A stretch of 64,000 nucleotides of DNA from Curtobacterium sp. L6-1 (GTDB lineage Bacteria > Actinomycetota > Actinomycetes > Actinomycetales > Microbacteriaceae), in the NCBI RefSeq assembly GCF_018885305.1, contig NZ_CP076544.1, positions 744,001 to 808,000 of the forward strand, written 5' to 3'. Numbering within the stretch: position 1 is the first letter of the stretch; the number at the start of each line of letters is the position of its first letter. Below the pieces are notes generated by a model that worked only from the letters and a program-made list of their open reading frames with translations, was not told the origin of the DNA and made no database searches. Positions 1 to 7,092 of the stretch are shown here, piece by piece. Position numbers and translations under genes: made by a program.

Positions 1-2
1 AG

Positions 3-281
3 CCGGCGCTCATGGTCGCCATCCTGTTCCGCGTGCTCGACGCCCTGCGGATCTACGACCTCATCGCGATCATGACCGGCGGCGGAGGCGGATCGGGCAA
101 CGCCACGGTGTCGCTCTCGGTCCTCGTCGTCGACCAGATCCGGCAGGGCTTCAACTCGGCCTCGGCCCTGTCCACCATCACCTTCGTGGTCATCTTCGTG
201 GTGGCGTTCATCTTCGTCCGGTTCCTCGGCGCGAACGTCGTCCAGACCCAGGCAGCGCAGCAGAAGGGCGAACTCAAGTGA
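3..281 (+). CDS. Carbohydrate ABC transporter permease, MalF type (3' end only)
   Basis: Only the last 92 codons lie in the window; the reading frame is open from base 3. The residues show two long hydrophobic segments of a binding-protein-dependent permease (one near SVLVVDQI, one running TFVVIFVVAFIFV) separated by a glycine-rich loop. The stop codon overlaps the GTG start of a second, MalG-like permease by four bases (GTGA), the usual pairing of the two membrane subunits of a CUT1 sugar importer. A LacI-type regulator follows 1.2 kb downstream. The sugar cannot be read from this fragment, and the binding protein is presumably to the left of the window. Confidence 0.85.
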   Translation, partial: PALMVAILFRVLDALRIYDLIAIMTGGGGGSGNATVSLSVLVVDQIRQGFNSASALSTITFVVIFVVAFIFVRFLGANVVQTQAAQQKGELK

Positions 282-1183
282 CCCTCGCAGCAGACCGTCG
301 CGTCACCGTCCCGGGCGACCGCGCCCGGACCCGCACCGACGTCCGGACGAAGCGGCACGTCGGGCCGAGGCTCCGGACCGGGATCCAGGCCGGCGTCATC
401 GCGCTGTGGTGCCTCCTGCCCTTCTACTGGATGATCGTCACGTCGTTCCGGGACGTCGGGTACACCTTCGACCCGACGCCGTTCTTCACCCACGTGACGC
501 TCGACAACTACGCCACGGCGTTCTCCACGTCCCTCGGGAACCACCTGGGGCGCGCACTGCTCAACAGCGTGCTCATCGGCGGGGTCGTGACGATCATCGC
601 GCTGCTCGTCGGCACCACCGCGGCGTACGCCCTCGCCCGGCTCGAGTTCCGCGGCAAGTCGCTCATCGCCGGCGCCATCCTCGCGGCGTCGATGTTCCCC
701 GGGGTCGCGCTCATCTCCCCGCTGTTCCAGCTCTTCACGGACATCGGTTGGATGGGCACGTACCAGGCGCTCATCCTGCCGAGCATCTCGTTCGTGCTGC
801 CGCTGACGGTCTACACGCTGGCGTCGTTCTTCCGCGAGATGCCGTGGGACCTCGAGGAGGCCGCCCGCATCGACGGGTGCACCCGCGTGCAGGCGTTCCG
901 CCGGATCATCCTGCCGCTCGCCGCACCGGCCGTCTTCACGACGGCGATCCTGGCGTTCATCTCGTCCTGGAACGAGTACCTCATCTCGTCGCAGCTCTCC
1001 AGCGACGCGACCCAGCCGGTGACCGTCGCCATCGCGTCGTTCGCCGGGTCGCAGCCGCACCAGGAGCCGTACACCGCCGTCATGGCGGCGGGCACGATCG
1101 TCACGATCCCGCTCGTCATCCTGGTGCTGGTGTTCCAGCGTCGCATCGTGGCCGGCCTCACCGCCGGCGGCGTGAAGGGCTGA
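278..1183 (+). CDS. Carbohydrate ABC transporter permease, MalG type
   Basis: Inner-membrane permease subunit of an ABC sugar importer, 301 residues, the usual length for this family. About six hydrophobic segments are visible. The cytoplasmic EAA loop that docks on the ATPase is at about residues 190-212 (EEAARIDGCTRVQAFRRIILP). The first 45 residues are polar and Arg-rich, a normal N-terminal extension. The GTG start overlaps the upstream permease stop by four bases, so the two should be translationally coupled. No ATPase gene is present here; CUT1 systems of actinobacteria often share one MsiK-type ATPase encoded elsewhere. Substrate unknown; regulation by the adjacent LacI protein is likely but inferred from position only. 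Confidence 0.93.
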   Translation: MTLAADRRVTVPGDRARTRTDVRTKRHVGPRLRTGIQAGVIALWCLLPFYWMIVTSFRDVGYTFDPTPFFTHVTLDNYATAFSTSLGNHLGRALLNSVLIGGVVTIIALLVGTTAAYALARLEFRGKSLIAGAILAASMFPGVALISPLFQLFTDIGWMGTYQALILPSISFVLPLTVYTLASFFREMPWDLEEAARIDGCTRVQAFRRIILPLAAPAVFTTAILAFISSWNEYLISSQLSSDATQPVTVAIASFAGSQPHQEPYTAVMAAGTIVTIPLVILVLVFQRRIVAGLTAGGVKG

Positions 1184-1187
1184 GCCG

Positions 1188-1472
1188 GTGGCACAGCGTG
1201 CGCCCCTGCGCCCGACGTCGCGGATCGAGGAGGCCATCGGGTTCGTCGGCTGCTTCGGGCTGCTGTTCCTCGGGGTGACGGTGTTCTGCGAGCTCACCGG
1301 ACGCCCGGCCCTCGCGTGGGCGATGACCCTGCTCGTCACGGTGGTCGCCGTCGCGCTCCTCGACGGATGGCGCCGCCGCGTGCTCCGCCGCCACGAGGAG
1401 ACGGATGCCTGCCGGCCGCCGGTCGGCCGGGGTGAGCGCCCCGCGGACGTGCCGCGCGGGTCGGGGCGCTGA
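1188..1472 (+). CDS. Small two-helix membrane protein of unknown function
   Basis: A 94-residue frame beginning with GTG four bases after the permease stop. Two hydrophobic segments (about residues 17-34 and 41-59) are followed by a basic and Pro/Gly-rich tail. I do not recognise a family. Its position directly behind the permeases suggests co-transcription with the transporter. The tail looks poorly conserved, so the true protein may be less certain than the membrane part. It ends 20 bp before the preferred start of the LacI gene. Confidence 0.5.
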   Translation: MAQRAPLRPTSRIEEAIGFVGCFGLLFLGVTVFCELTGRPALAWAMTLLVTVVAVALLDGWRRRVLRRHEETDACRPPVGRGERPADVPRGSGR

Positions 1473-1491
1473 CGGGCCTCCAGGCAGTTCC

Positions 1492-2499
1492 GTGGGGATC
1501 CAGGAGATCGCGACCGCGACCGGACTGTCCAAGGCGACCGTGTCCCGAGCCCTCCGCGGGCTGCCCACGGTGGCCGGGGCGACGATCGACGAGGTGCGCC
1601 GTGTCGCCGACGAACTCGGGTACGTCCCGAGCTCGGCGGCGGCCGGGCTCGCCACCGGACGCCAGCGTGCCGTCGGGGTGGTCCTGCCGGTCATCGACCG
1701 CTGGTTCTACGCCAAGGCACTCGGTGGGGTCGACGCCGAGCTGCGGGCGGCCGGGTACGACCTGGTCCTGTACAACCTCGGCGGGCCGGGCGGCGACCGG
1801 CACCGGGCGTTCCGACGGGCGATGCTGCGGCAGCGGGTCGACGCCCTCGTGCTGCTCTCCCTCGTGCTCGACGAGACCGAACGCCGGGAACTGCAGGTGA
1901 GCGAACTGCCGACGATCGTCATCGGCGGTCCGGCCCACGACCTCCGGAACGTCGGCGTGGACGACCGCGCGGTGGCGGCCCTCGTCGTGCGGCACCTGAC
2001 CGACCTAGGCCACCGCCACGTCGCGTACGTCGGCGGCCAGGACGAGGCGGGCATGAACGTCGCGGTACCGTACCAGCGCCGGGACGGGTTCACCGAGGCG
2101 ATGACCCGGGCGGGCCACCCCGTCCGCACCGGGTGGTACGCCGACGGGCGGTTCTCGTTCGCGGGCGGGGTCGCCGCCGGGACCGCGCTGCTCGACGTCC
2201 GGCCGGTGGAACGGCCCACGGCGGTGGTGTGCGCCTCGGACGAGATGGCGCTCGGCGTCGTCGTGGCGGCGCAGCGCCTCGGGCTGGTGGTACCCGCCGA
2301 CGTGTCGGTCACCGGCGTGGACGGGCACGAGTACGGCGAGGTGCTCGGACTGACGACCGTGGCGCAGGACCCGGGTGCACAGGGGCGGGTCGCGGCGCGG
2401 GCCGTGGTGGCCGAGGCGCAGGGGGCGCCGCCGACGGTCGTGCCGGTGTCGCCGGCCCGTCTGGTGGTGCGGCGGACGACGGCGCCACCGACGCGCTGA
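1492..2499 (+). CDS. LacI-family transcriptional regulator
   Basis: DNA-binding repressor with an N-terminal LacI helix-turn-helix (IQEIATATGLSKATVSRAL) followed by the hinge (LGYVPSSAAAGLATGR) and a periplasmic-binding-protein-like sugar domain. I start it at the GTG at 1492 because the HTH of this family normally begins within a few residues of the start. A frame open to 1405 would add a 29-residue Arg/Gly/Pro-rich tail with no counterpart in the family. The ribosome site before 1492 is weak. It lies directly downstream of the sugar transporter permeases and most likely controls them in response to their sugar; that is inference from position. 335 residues, typical length. Confidence 0.9.
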   Translation: MGIQEIATATGLSKATVSRALRGLPTVAGATIDEVRRVADELGYVPSSAAAGLATGRQRAVGVVLPVIDRWFYAKALGGVDAELRAAGYDLVLYNLGGPGGDRHRAFRRAMLRQRVDALVLLSLVLDETERRELQVSELPTIVIGGPAHDLRNVGVDDRAVAALVVRHLTDLGHRHVAYVGGQDEAGMNVAVPYQRRDGFTEAMTRAGHPVRTGWYADGRFSFAGGVAAGTALLDVRPVERPTAVVCASDEMALGVVVAAQRLGLVVPADVSVTGVDGHEYGEVLGLTTVAQDPGAQGRVAARAVVAEAQGAPPTVVPVSPARLVVRRTTAPPTR

Positions 2500-2538
2500 C
2501 CTGTGCTCGCGCTGCGCCCGCCGGTGCCGGACCGGGCG

Positions 2539-2544
2539 TAGCGT
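2539..2544 (+). promoter_or_regulatory. -10 hexamer of a leaderless start (MBL-fold gene)
   Basis: TAGCGT ends 7 nt before the ATG at 2552. This spacing would put transcription initiation on or next to the start codon. A GGAGG is also present but directly abuts the start (one base), too close to work as a normal ribosome site. Confidence 0.5.
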
Positions 2545-2551
2545 CGGAGGC

Positions 2552-3184
2552 ATGCAGGTCACGAAACTGGAACACGCGTGCCTCGTCGTCGAGCAGGACG
2601 GCGCCCGTCTCGTCATCGACCCGGGGGCCTTCACCCGCCCCGTCGAGGAGACCGGGGTCGTCGCGGTCGTCGTCACCCACGAGCACCCGGACCACGCCAC
2701 GACGGAGCAGATCGCGGGGATTCTCGAGCGGAACCCGGGCATCCCCGTCCTCGGCCCGGCCGGTGTCGCCGCGGCGCTCGCCGAGGTCGTCGCCGTCGAC
2801 GTCGTCACCGACGGGGAGGCGCGCACCGTCGGGCCGTTCTCGCTCACCTTCCACGGCACGCGGCACCAGGTCATCCACTCGTCGATCCCGATCGTCGACA
2901 ACACCGGCGTGCTGGTGAACGACACGCTGTTCCACCCGGGGGACGCCTACGTCGCACCGCCCGGTCCCGTCGAGCTGCTCGCGACGCCGGTCGGGGCGCC
3001 CTGGCTGCGGATCGGCGACCTCATGGACCACCTCGCCGCGGTCGCCCCGCGTCGTGCGTTCCCGATCCACGAGGCCACGCTGTCGGACATCGGGTTCGCC
3101 GGCCACACGGACCGGATCCGCCAGGTGGTGGAGCCCGCCGGGGAGGTCGTGGTGCTCGCACCGGGGGAGTCGCTCACCGTGTGA
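2552..3184 (+). CDS. Metallo-beta-lactamase-fold hydrolase (UlaG/UPF0173-like)
   Basis: 210-residue single-domain protein. The metal-binding signature HxHxDH is at residues 43-48 (THEHPDH), and a later HPGD (in TLFHPGDAY) supplies another ligand set typical of the fold. The N-terminus (KLEHACLVVEQDGARLVIDPGAF) matches the beta-strand start of UlaG/L-ascorbate-6-phosphate-lactonase-like proteins. The ATG at 2552 is chosen because the fold begins within six residues; an upstream in-frame extension is low complexity. No neighbour indicates the substrate, so the function is only 'predicted metal-dependent hydrolase'. Confidence 0.88.
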   Translation: MQVTKLEHACLVVEQDGARLVIDPGAFTRPVEETGVVAVVVTHEHPDHATTEQIAGILERNPGIPVLGPAGVAAALAEVVAVDVVTDGEARTVGPFSLTFHGTRHQVIHSSIPIVDNTGVLVNDTLFHPGDAYVAPPGPVELLATPVGAPWLRIGDLMDHLAAVAPRRAFPIHEATLSDIGFAGHTDRIRQVVEPAGEVVVLAPGESLTV

Positions 3185-3273
3185 CGTGACGGAGCAGGCC
3201 GCCCGGCGATGCGGCGGGCGACGGGCGACGGGCGAGCCGTGCAGGCGACGCGGCCGAGCGGGCGGTTCGCTGG

Positions 3274-3300
3274 GGCTCCCGGCTCCCGGCTCCCGGCTCC
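3274..3300. repeat. Heptanucleotide tandem repeat GGCTCCC
   Basis: Nearly four head-to-tail copies of GGCTCCC in the gap between the hydrolase gene and the tRNA-Glu promoter. Simple-sequence repeat with no visible coding role. Apart from this repeat and the tRNA promoter, I see nothing else in 3185-3426. Confidence 0.8.
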
Positions 3301-3379
3301 GGGCTGTGTGGCTTCCGGCTGCCGGGCGCCCGTCCGGCCGCCAGAGCGAGCGCGACACACCGGCGCGAGCACGGCCGTT

Positions 3380-3409
3380 TTGGTGCTCGCTCACACCCTG
3401 TGCCATACT
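3380..3409 (+). promoter_or_regulatory. Promoter of the tRNA-Glu genes
   Basis: TTGGTG (3380-3385), an 18-bp spacer and CATACT (3404-3409) lie 17 bp before the mature tRNA 5' end. It is in a locally AT-richer stretch and is one of the better sigma-70-like promoters in the window. Confidence 0.6.
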
Positions 3410-3426
3410 TGTCGAGTTGTCGGAAC

Positions 3427-3502
3427 GGCCCCATCGTACAGTGGCCTAGTACGCCGCCCTCTCACGGCGGTAACGCGGGTTCGAATCCCGCTGGGGTCAC
3501 CA
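3427..3502 (+). tRNA. tRNA-Glu (anticodon CTC), copy 1
   Basis: 76-nt cloverleaf with an encoded CCA end. The acceptor GGCCCCA pairs with TGGGGTC (one G-U). The anticodon stem CCGCC/GGCGG encloses the loop CTCTCAC, giving anticodon CTC for GAG codons. The T arm GCGGGTTCGAATCCCGC is canonical. GAG is the dominant Glu codon in this genome. A second, almost identical gene follows after 33 bp. Confidence 0.96.
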
Positions 3503-3535
3503 CGAGTGACACACTCCGAACCGACACATCGCCGC

Positions 3536-3611
3536 GGCCCCATCGTATAGCGGCCTAGTACGCTGCCCTCTCACGGCGGTAACGCGGGTTCGAATCCCGC
3601 TGGGGTCACCA
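3536..3611 (+). tRNA. tRNA-Glu (anticodon CTC), copy 2
   Basis: Second tandem copy with the same acceptor, T arm, anticodon loop CTCTCAC and encoded CCA. It differs from copy 1 at a few positions in the D arm and at one in the anticodon stem (CTGCC instead of CCGCC, leaving a T-G wobble pair). No own promoter is evident in the 33-bp spacer, so the pair is probably one transcript processed into two tRNAs. Confidence 0.96.
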
Positions 3612-3617
3612 GCACGC

Positions 3618-3646
3618 AGTCCCCGTCCGGGTCCCGGGCGGGGACT
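3618..3646 (+). terminator. Hairpin terminator after the tRNA pair
   Basis: 14-bp inverted repeat AGTCCCCGTCCGGG / CCCGGGCGGGGACT with one G-U, starting 7 nt after the second tRNA, followed by TCGTCGTT. A further 10-bp hairpin (3655-3685) lies just behind it. There is no long U tract, as is usual in high-GC actinobacteria. Confidence 0.65.
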
Positions 3647-3722
3647 TCGTCGTTCCGGGCCGGAGCGGTCGTCGTTCCGGCCCGGTCGACCGGGAAGCGC
3701 AGCGCGGACGGGAGCACAGCAG

Positions 3723-4193
3723 ATGGACGACCGAGCGCCGACCACCGCACCCCCGTCGTCCCGCCCGCCGCACCTGCGCGCCGGGCTCGTCGCCCTGGTG
3801 GCCCTCGGTGGCGCGGTCGGCACCACGGCCCGGGCCATCCTCGCCCAGGCGTTGCCCGCCGTCGACGGCATCAGCTGGACCATCCTCGCGATCAACGTCG
3901 TCGGCGCGTTCTGCCTCGGACTCCTGCTCGAGAGCCTCGCCCTGCGCGGTCCCGACATCGGTCGTCGTCGGACGGTCCGGGTCGTCGTCGGGACGGGGGT
4001 GCTCGGCGGGTTCACCACCTACAGCACGCTCGCCGACGACACCGCGCACCTGCTCGACGTCGGACGGTGGGGCGCCGGCAGCGGGTACGCCCTGCTCTCC
4101 GTCGTGCTCGGCCTCGCGGCGGTCGTGGCCGGGCTCGCGCTCGCCACGGCGCTGCGTCGTCGCGCGGCGTCCGGTCCGGAGGTGACGCGATGA
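3723..4193 (+). CDS. crcB: Fluoride channel FluC/CrcB, subunit 1
   Basis: Four-helix fluoride exporter. Family landmarks in order: GGAVGTTAR in helix 1, the NVVGAFCLG segment of helix 2, and GGFTTYST at about residues 95-102 of helix 3, the Phe/Thr/Ser stretch lining the pore and Na site. 156 residues, with an N-terminal Pro-rich tail. It overlaps the next crcB gene by four bases (ATGA). Such adjacent pairs in Gram-positives usually make one heterodimeric channel of opposite-topology subunits. The 110 bp upstream hold the tRNA terminator; I found no fluoride (crcB) riboswitch landmarks there. Confidence 0.93.
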   Translation: MDDRAPTTAPPSSRPPHLRAGLVALVALGGAVGTTARAILAQALPAVDGISWTILAINVVGAFCLGLLLESLALRGPDIGRRRTVRVVVGTGVLGGFTTYSTLADDTAHLLDVGRWGAGSGYALLSVVLGLAAVVAGLALATALRRRAASGPEVTR

Positions 4194-4564
4194 GCGCCCT
4201 GGAGCTCGTGTTCGTCGCCCTCGGCGGCGGGGTCGGGGCGGCACTGCGCTTCGTGCTCGACGGTCTGGTGAAGGCACGGGTGACCCGTTTCCCGCTCGGC
4301 ACCCTGCTCATCAACGTGTCCGGGTCGTTCGTCCTCGGGCTGCTGACGGGCCTGGGGGAGGCAGGCACCATCGCCGCCCCCGCGGTCGCGGTGCTCGGGA
4401 CGGGCATGATGGGGGGCTACACGACGTTCTCGACGGCGAGCGTCGAGACCGTGCAGCTCCTCCGATCGGGCAGGACCCGGCTCGCCGTCCTGAACGGTCT
4501 CGGGATGCTCGTCGTCTCGGTCGGCGCTGCTGCGCTCGGCCTCCAGCTCGGAAGGAACCCATGA
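4190..4564 (+). CDS. crcB: Fluoride channel FluC/CrcB, subunit 2
   Basis: Second FluC protein, 124 residues, the usual minimal length. Landmarks: GGGVGAALRF, NVSGSFVLG and GGYTTFST (about residues 74-81). The ATG at 4190 overlaps the stop of the first crcB, and the TGA at its end overlaps the ATG of the phosphatase gene, so three genes are coupled. The shorter N-terminus and different helix charges compared with subunit 1 fit an antiparallel heterodimer. Role: passive export of fluoride down the membrane potential. Confidence 0.93.
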   Translation: MSALELVFVALGGGVGAALRFVLDGLVKARVTRFPLGTLLINVSGSFVLGLLTGLGEAGTIAAPAVAVLGTGMMGGYTTFSTASVETVQLLRSGRTRLAVLNGLGMLVVSVGAAALGLQLGRNP

Positions 4565-5163
4565 CCTCGGAACGCCCCGGCGAACTCGTCCTCGTCCGCC
4601 ACGGAGAGACGGAGTGGTCGAAGAGTGGGCAGCACACCGGCCGCACCGACATCCCGTTGACGGAGAACGGTGTCGCGCAGGCAGAGCGTGCTGCTCGCCA
4701 CCTCGCCGACCGGGAGTTCGCGCTCGCACTGTCGAGCCCGCTCACCCGCGCCCGGGAGACCGCCCGCATCATCGGCGTCGACCCGGAGCTCGACGAGGAC
4801 CTGTACGAGTGGGACTACGGCGCCTACGAGGGCCTCACCACTCCGCAGATTAAGGTGCAGCGGCACGGGCCGTGGGACCTGTGGACCGACGGGGTCCCGG
4901 CGGGCGACACCCCCGGTGAGAGCGCGGCCGAGGTGCGGGTCCGCGTGGAGCGGGTGATCAACCGTGCTCGACCGGTCCTGGCCGAGGGGCACGACGCACT
5001 CTTCGTCGCCCACGGGCACGTGCTCCGGGCCCTCGGTGCCGCCTGGATCCGCCTCGCGCCGCAGGACGGCGCGGTGCTCAAGCTCGGCACGGCGACCGTG
5101 AGCACGCTCGGCTACGAGCACGGGCGGCCCGTCATCGACTCGTGGAACATCACGCCGGCCTGA
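4561..5163 (+). CDS. Histidine phosphatase superfamily protein (phosphoglycerate-mutase-like)
   Basis: 200-residue branch-1 histidine phosphatase. The catalytic RHG motif is at residues 13-15 (LVRHGETEW, phosphorylated His14). SSPLTRARETA carries the phosphate-binding Arg, and the second catalytic His is in VAHGHVLRALG near residue 150. Length and the short linker fit cofactor-dependent small-molecule phosphatases rather than glycolytic mutase (about 250 residues). Translationally coupled to crcB (ATGA). Substrate unknown. Confidence 0.92.
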   Translation: MTSERPGELVLVRHGETEWSKSGQHTGRTDIPLTENGVAQAERAARHLADREFALALSSPLTRARETARIIGVDPELDEDLYEWDYGAYEGLTTPQIKVQRHGPWDLWTDGVPAGDTPGESAAEVRVRVERVINRARPVLAEGHDALFVAHGHVLRALGAAWIRLAPQDGAVLKLGTATVSTLGYEHGRPVIDSWNITPA

Positions 5164-5246
5164 CCCGACGGACCCTGACGCCCCCGACGCCCCCTGACGG
5201 GCTCCTGCCTCCCCCGACAGGCCGGTCGCGCGCGGCGGGCGGCGTA

Positions 5247-5277
5247 CGGAGTGCGGAGTGCGGAGTGCGGAGTGCGG
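5247..5277. repeat. Heptanucleotide tandem repeat (CGGAGTG)
   Basis: About four copies of the 7-bp unit CGGAGTG run directly into the left arm of the terminator at 5268-5306, whose stem begins with the same heptamer. The repeat probably arose by slippage from the terminator arm. Confidence 0.8.
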
Positions 5278-5306
5278 CGGCACCGTCTGGGTGCCGCCGC
5301 ACTCCG
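5268..5306. terminator. Bidirectional terminator between convergent genes
   Basis: Perfect 16-bp stem (CGGAGTGCGGCGGCAC and its complement) with a 7-nt loop, 3 bp from the stop of the leftward GNAT gene and about 100 bp after the rightward phosphatase gene. Placed to end both transcripts. Confidence 0.8.
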
Positions 5307-5308
5307 GC

Positions 5309-5746
5309 TCAGTCCTGCGGGCCGAGGACCATGCCCATGCCGACGCTCGGCGTGACGTCCTCGAACCCGAGCGACCGGTAGAGCCGCTGCCCGGGCGGGT
5401 CCCCGATGAGCGACACGTACGCACCCTCGGGGGCACGGTCGCGCACGTCCGCGAGGAGCCACTCCACGACCACCCGTCCGAGCCCGCGACGCTGGTGCGC
5501 CGGGTCGGTCGCGACGTCCACGACGTGGAAGTACCAGCCGCCGTCGCCGAGCACGCGGCCCATCGCGACGGGCGTCCCCGTGCCGTCGACCACGTGGCAC
5601 GCCGACCAGGCGCCCACCACCGCCGGCGCGCCCTGCTCCGCCGTGACCGGCGTCAGGCCGGAGTCGCGTCGCAGGCGCAGGTAGTCGTCGAGGGGCGGTG
5701 CCGTCGGCAGCAGCGTGTAGCCGTCGTTCGTCTCCGTGTCGTCCAT
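5309..5746 (-). CDS. GNAT-family N-acetyltransferase
   Basis: 145-residue acetyl-CoA-dependent acetyltransferase of the Gcn5 fold. The pyrophosphate-binding motif A is HQRRGLGRV (about residues 84-92), preceded by the beta strand FHVVDVATDP and followed by the C-terminal LYRSLGFEDVTP motif B. The substrate is not predictable. A CAGGCT hexamer ends 6 nt before the ATG, resembling the leaderless starts seen elsewhere in this window. Confidence 0.88.
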   Translation of the reverse strand: MDDTETNDGYTLLPTAPPLDDYLRLRRDSGLTPVTAEQGAPAVVGAWSACHVVDGTGTPVAMGRVLGDGGWYFHVVDVATDPAHQRRGLGRVVVEWLLADVRDRAPEGAYVSLIGDPPGQRLYRSLGFEDVTPSVGMGMVLGPQD

Positions 5747-5879
5747 GCGCCCAGCCTGCCGTACCCCGCGGGGCGGGGCGAGCCTCCTGGGGCAGCAGGT
5801 GGCTGACGGCTCACGGCTGCCGACGGACGGCGGTACCGGCCGGGAGGCACGCGCACGTCCGGCGCGGAGCCGCCGGCAG

Positions 5880-6947
5880 TCAGACGGTGCGGATGCTGCT
5901 GGTCGCGCCGAGCGCGCGACCGCGTCGGCGTTCCACCCGGCGCCCGACCACGAGCAGCGCCAGGCTGACGACGGCGCCGAGGAGGGTCTGGCTGATGCGG
6001 TCGAGGGCGAGCAGGGCCGGCGCCTCGGGCACGCTCAGCCACGAGACCGCGAGGGCGAGCGGGGTGAGGAACAGCAGGCAGACGGCGTAGTTCCGGGCCA
6101 CGAAGACCTCCGCCCCGAACTGCCCGACGACCGCGATGACGACGATCCACCACGCCGAGGGCTCGAGCAGCAGGATGCCGACGGCGATCACGGTGCCGCC
6201 GACCGTGCCGACCACGCGCTGCACCGCGCGGGACACCGTGTGCCGCTGCCGGAGCGCGGGCAGGGTCGACACGACGGCGATCACCGCCCAGTACGGGTGC
6301 CCCAGCCCGGGCAGTGCCTCGGCGACCCCGCCGGCCACGAGCGCCCCGACGACGTTGAGCGCGACGGTCTCCCGGAACGCCGGCGTGCGGAGGACCGCGA
6401 GGGAGCGGCGCTTGCGGTCGGCGAGCGGCCGGAAGCGGTGGGGTGCGTGCGGGTGCAGGACGCGGCGGATCACGGCGCCGGACATCGCCACGAGCCACGC
6501 CCAGACCACGCTGCCGAGGATGATCGTCGCGACGAGGGGCAGGTCGGCGGGGCGCACCGGGACCAGCGCTGAGACGACGAACGCGAACACCGGGAAGATC
6601 GGCTGGGCCGGGATCGTGCGGAGTGCCGTGAGGGTGGCGACGGCCCCGACGATGACGACCACGAGGCCGACCGCCTGCAGCCACAGGGGTGCGCCGAGCA
6701 GCGCCACGCCGATGCCCGCGGCCATGCAGACGACCTGCATGACCCCGGCGACGCCGGTGGTCACGGCCCGCTGCCGGTAGGGCTCCGTGGCGCCGAAGAT
6801 CGCCGTGAAGCCGGCGAACACCGCGAAGGCGGCGTACTGCGGCAGGCCGAGACCGATGAGCAGGGCGAGCGGGACACCGCCGGCCACGGCGGCCCGGGCC
6901 GCGCCCTCGAGGTTGGTGGTGCGGGTCGAGTGCGGGGGCGTCGTCAT
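5880..6947 (-). CDS. FUSC-family integral membrane protein
   Basis: 355 residues with about ten hydrophobic helices in two blocks separated by a basic cytoplasmic stretch (about residues 175-200). The second block ([43 protein letters not shown]) matches the FUSC/aromatic-acid-exporter repeat, in which RxxGTxxG is the conserved core. Proteins of this type are linked to efflux of aromatic acids or related compounds; the substrate here is unknown. It reads leftward, divergent from leuC. Confidence 0.85.
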   Translation of the reverse strand: MTTPPHSTRTTNLEGAARAAVAGGVPLALLIGLGLPQYAAFAVFAGFTAIFGATEPYRQRAVTTGVAGVMQVVCMAAGIGVALLGAPLWLQAVGLVVVIVGAVATLTALRTIPAQPIFPVFAFVVSALVPVRPADLPLVATIILGSVVWAWLVAMSGAVIRRVLHPHAPHRFRPLADRKRRSLAVLRTPAFRETVALNVVGALVAGGVAEALPGLGHPYWAVIAVVSTLPALRQRHTVSRAVQRVVGTVGGTVIAVGILLLEPSAWWIVVIAVVGQFGAEVFVARNYAVCLLFLTPLALAVSWLSVPEAPALLALDRISQTLLGAVVSLALLVVGRRVERRRGRALGATSSIRTV

Positions 6948-7016
6948 GTCCCGGCCATCCTCTCACCGCGACGGGTGTCATCGAGGCGGGGCGGGCCTCC
7001 CGGCGGCTGCCCTCGA

Positions 7017-7028
7017 TTGGTATACCAA
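7017..7028. promoter_or_regulatory. Perfect palindrome upstream of leuC (candidate operator)
   Basis: TTGGTATACCAA is a perfect 12-bp palindrome in the 145-bp divergent gap, 64 bp before leuC and 5 bp before a possible -10 (TAGAGT, 7034-7039). It resembles GntR/IclR-type operators with a GTATAC core. In other actinobacteria leuCD is repressed by an IclR-type regulator; that this site is bound by such a protein is inference. Confidence 0.5.
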
Positions 7029-7092
7029 CCTGCTAGAGTGCCTGCAGCGCGTCGCGACAGCGGCGCCGGAACCGGAACGAGGAGGCACGGGC

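Noticed and set aside
3209..3550. Open frame spanning the first tRNA-Glu
   Set aside because: It runs through the tRNA and its promoter; no coding signature.
3612..3722. Possible fluoride (crcB) riboswitch upstream of the FluC pair
   Set aside because: None of the conserved crcB-motif blocks is visible; the gap is occupied by GC-rich hairpins of the tRNA terminator type.
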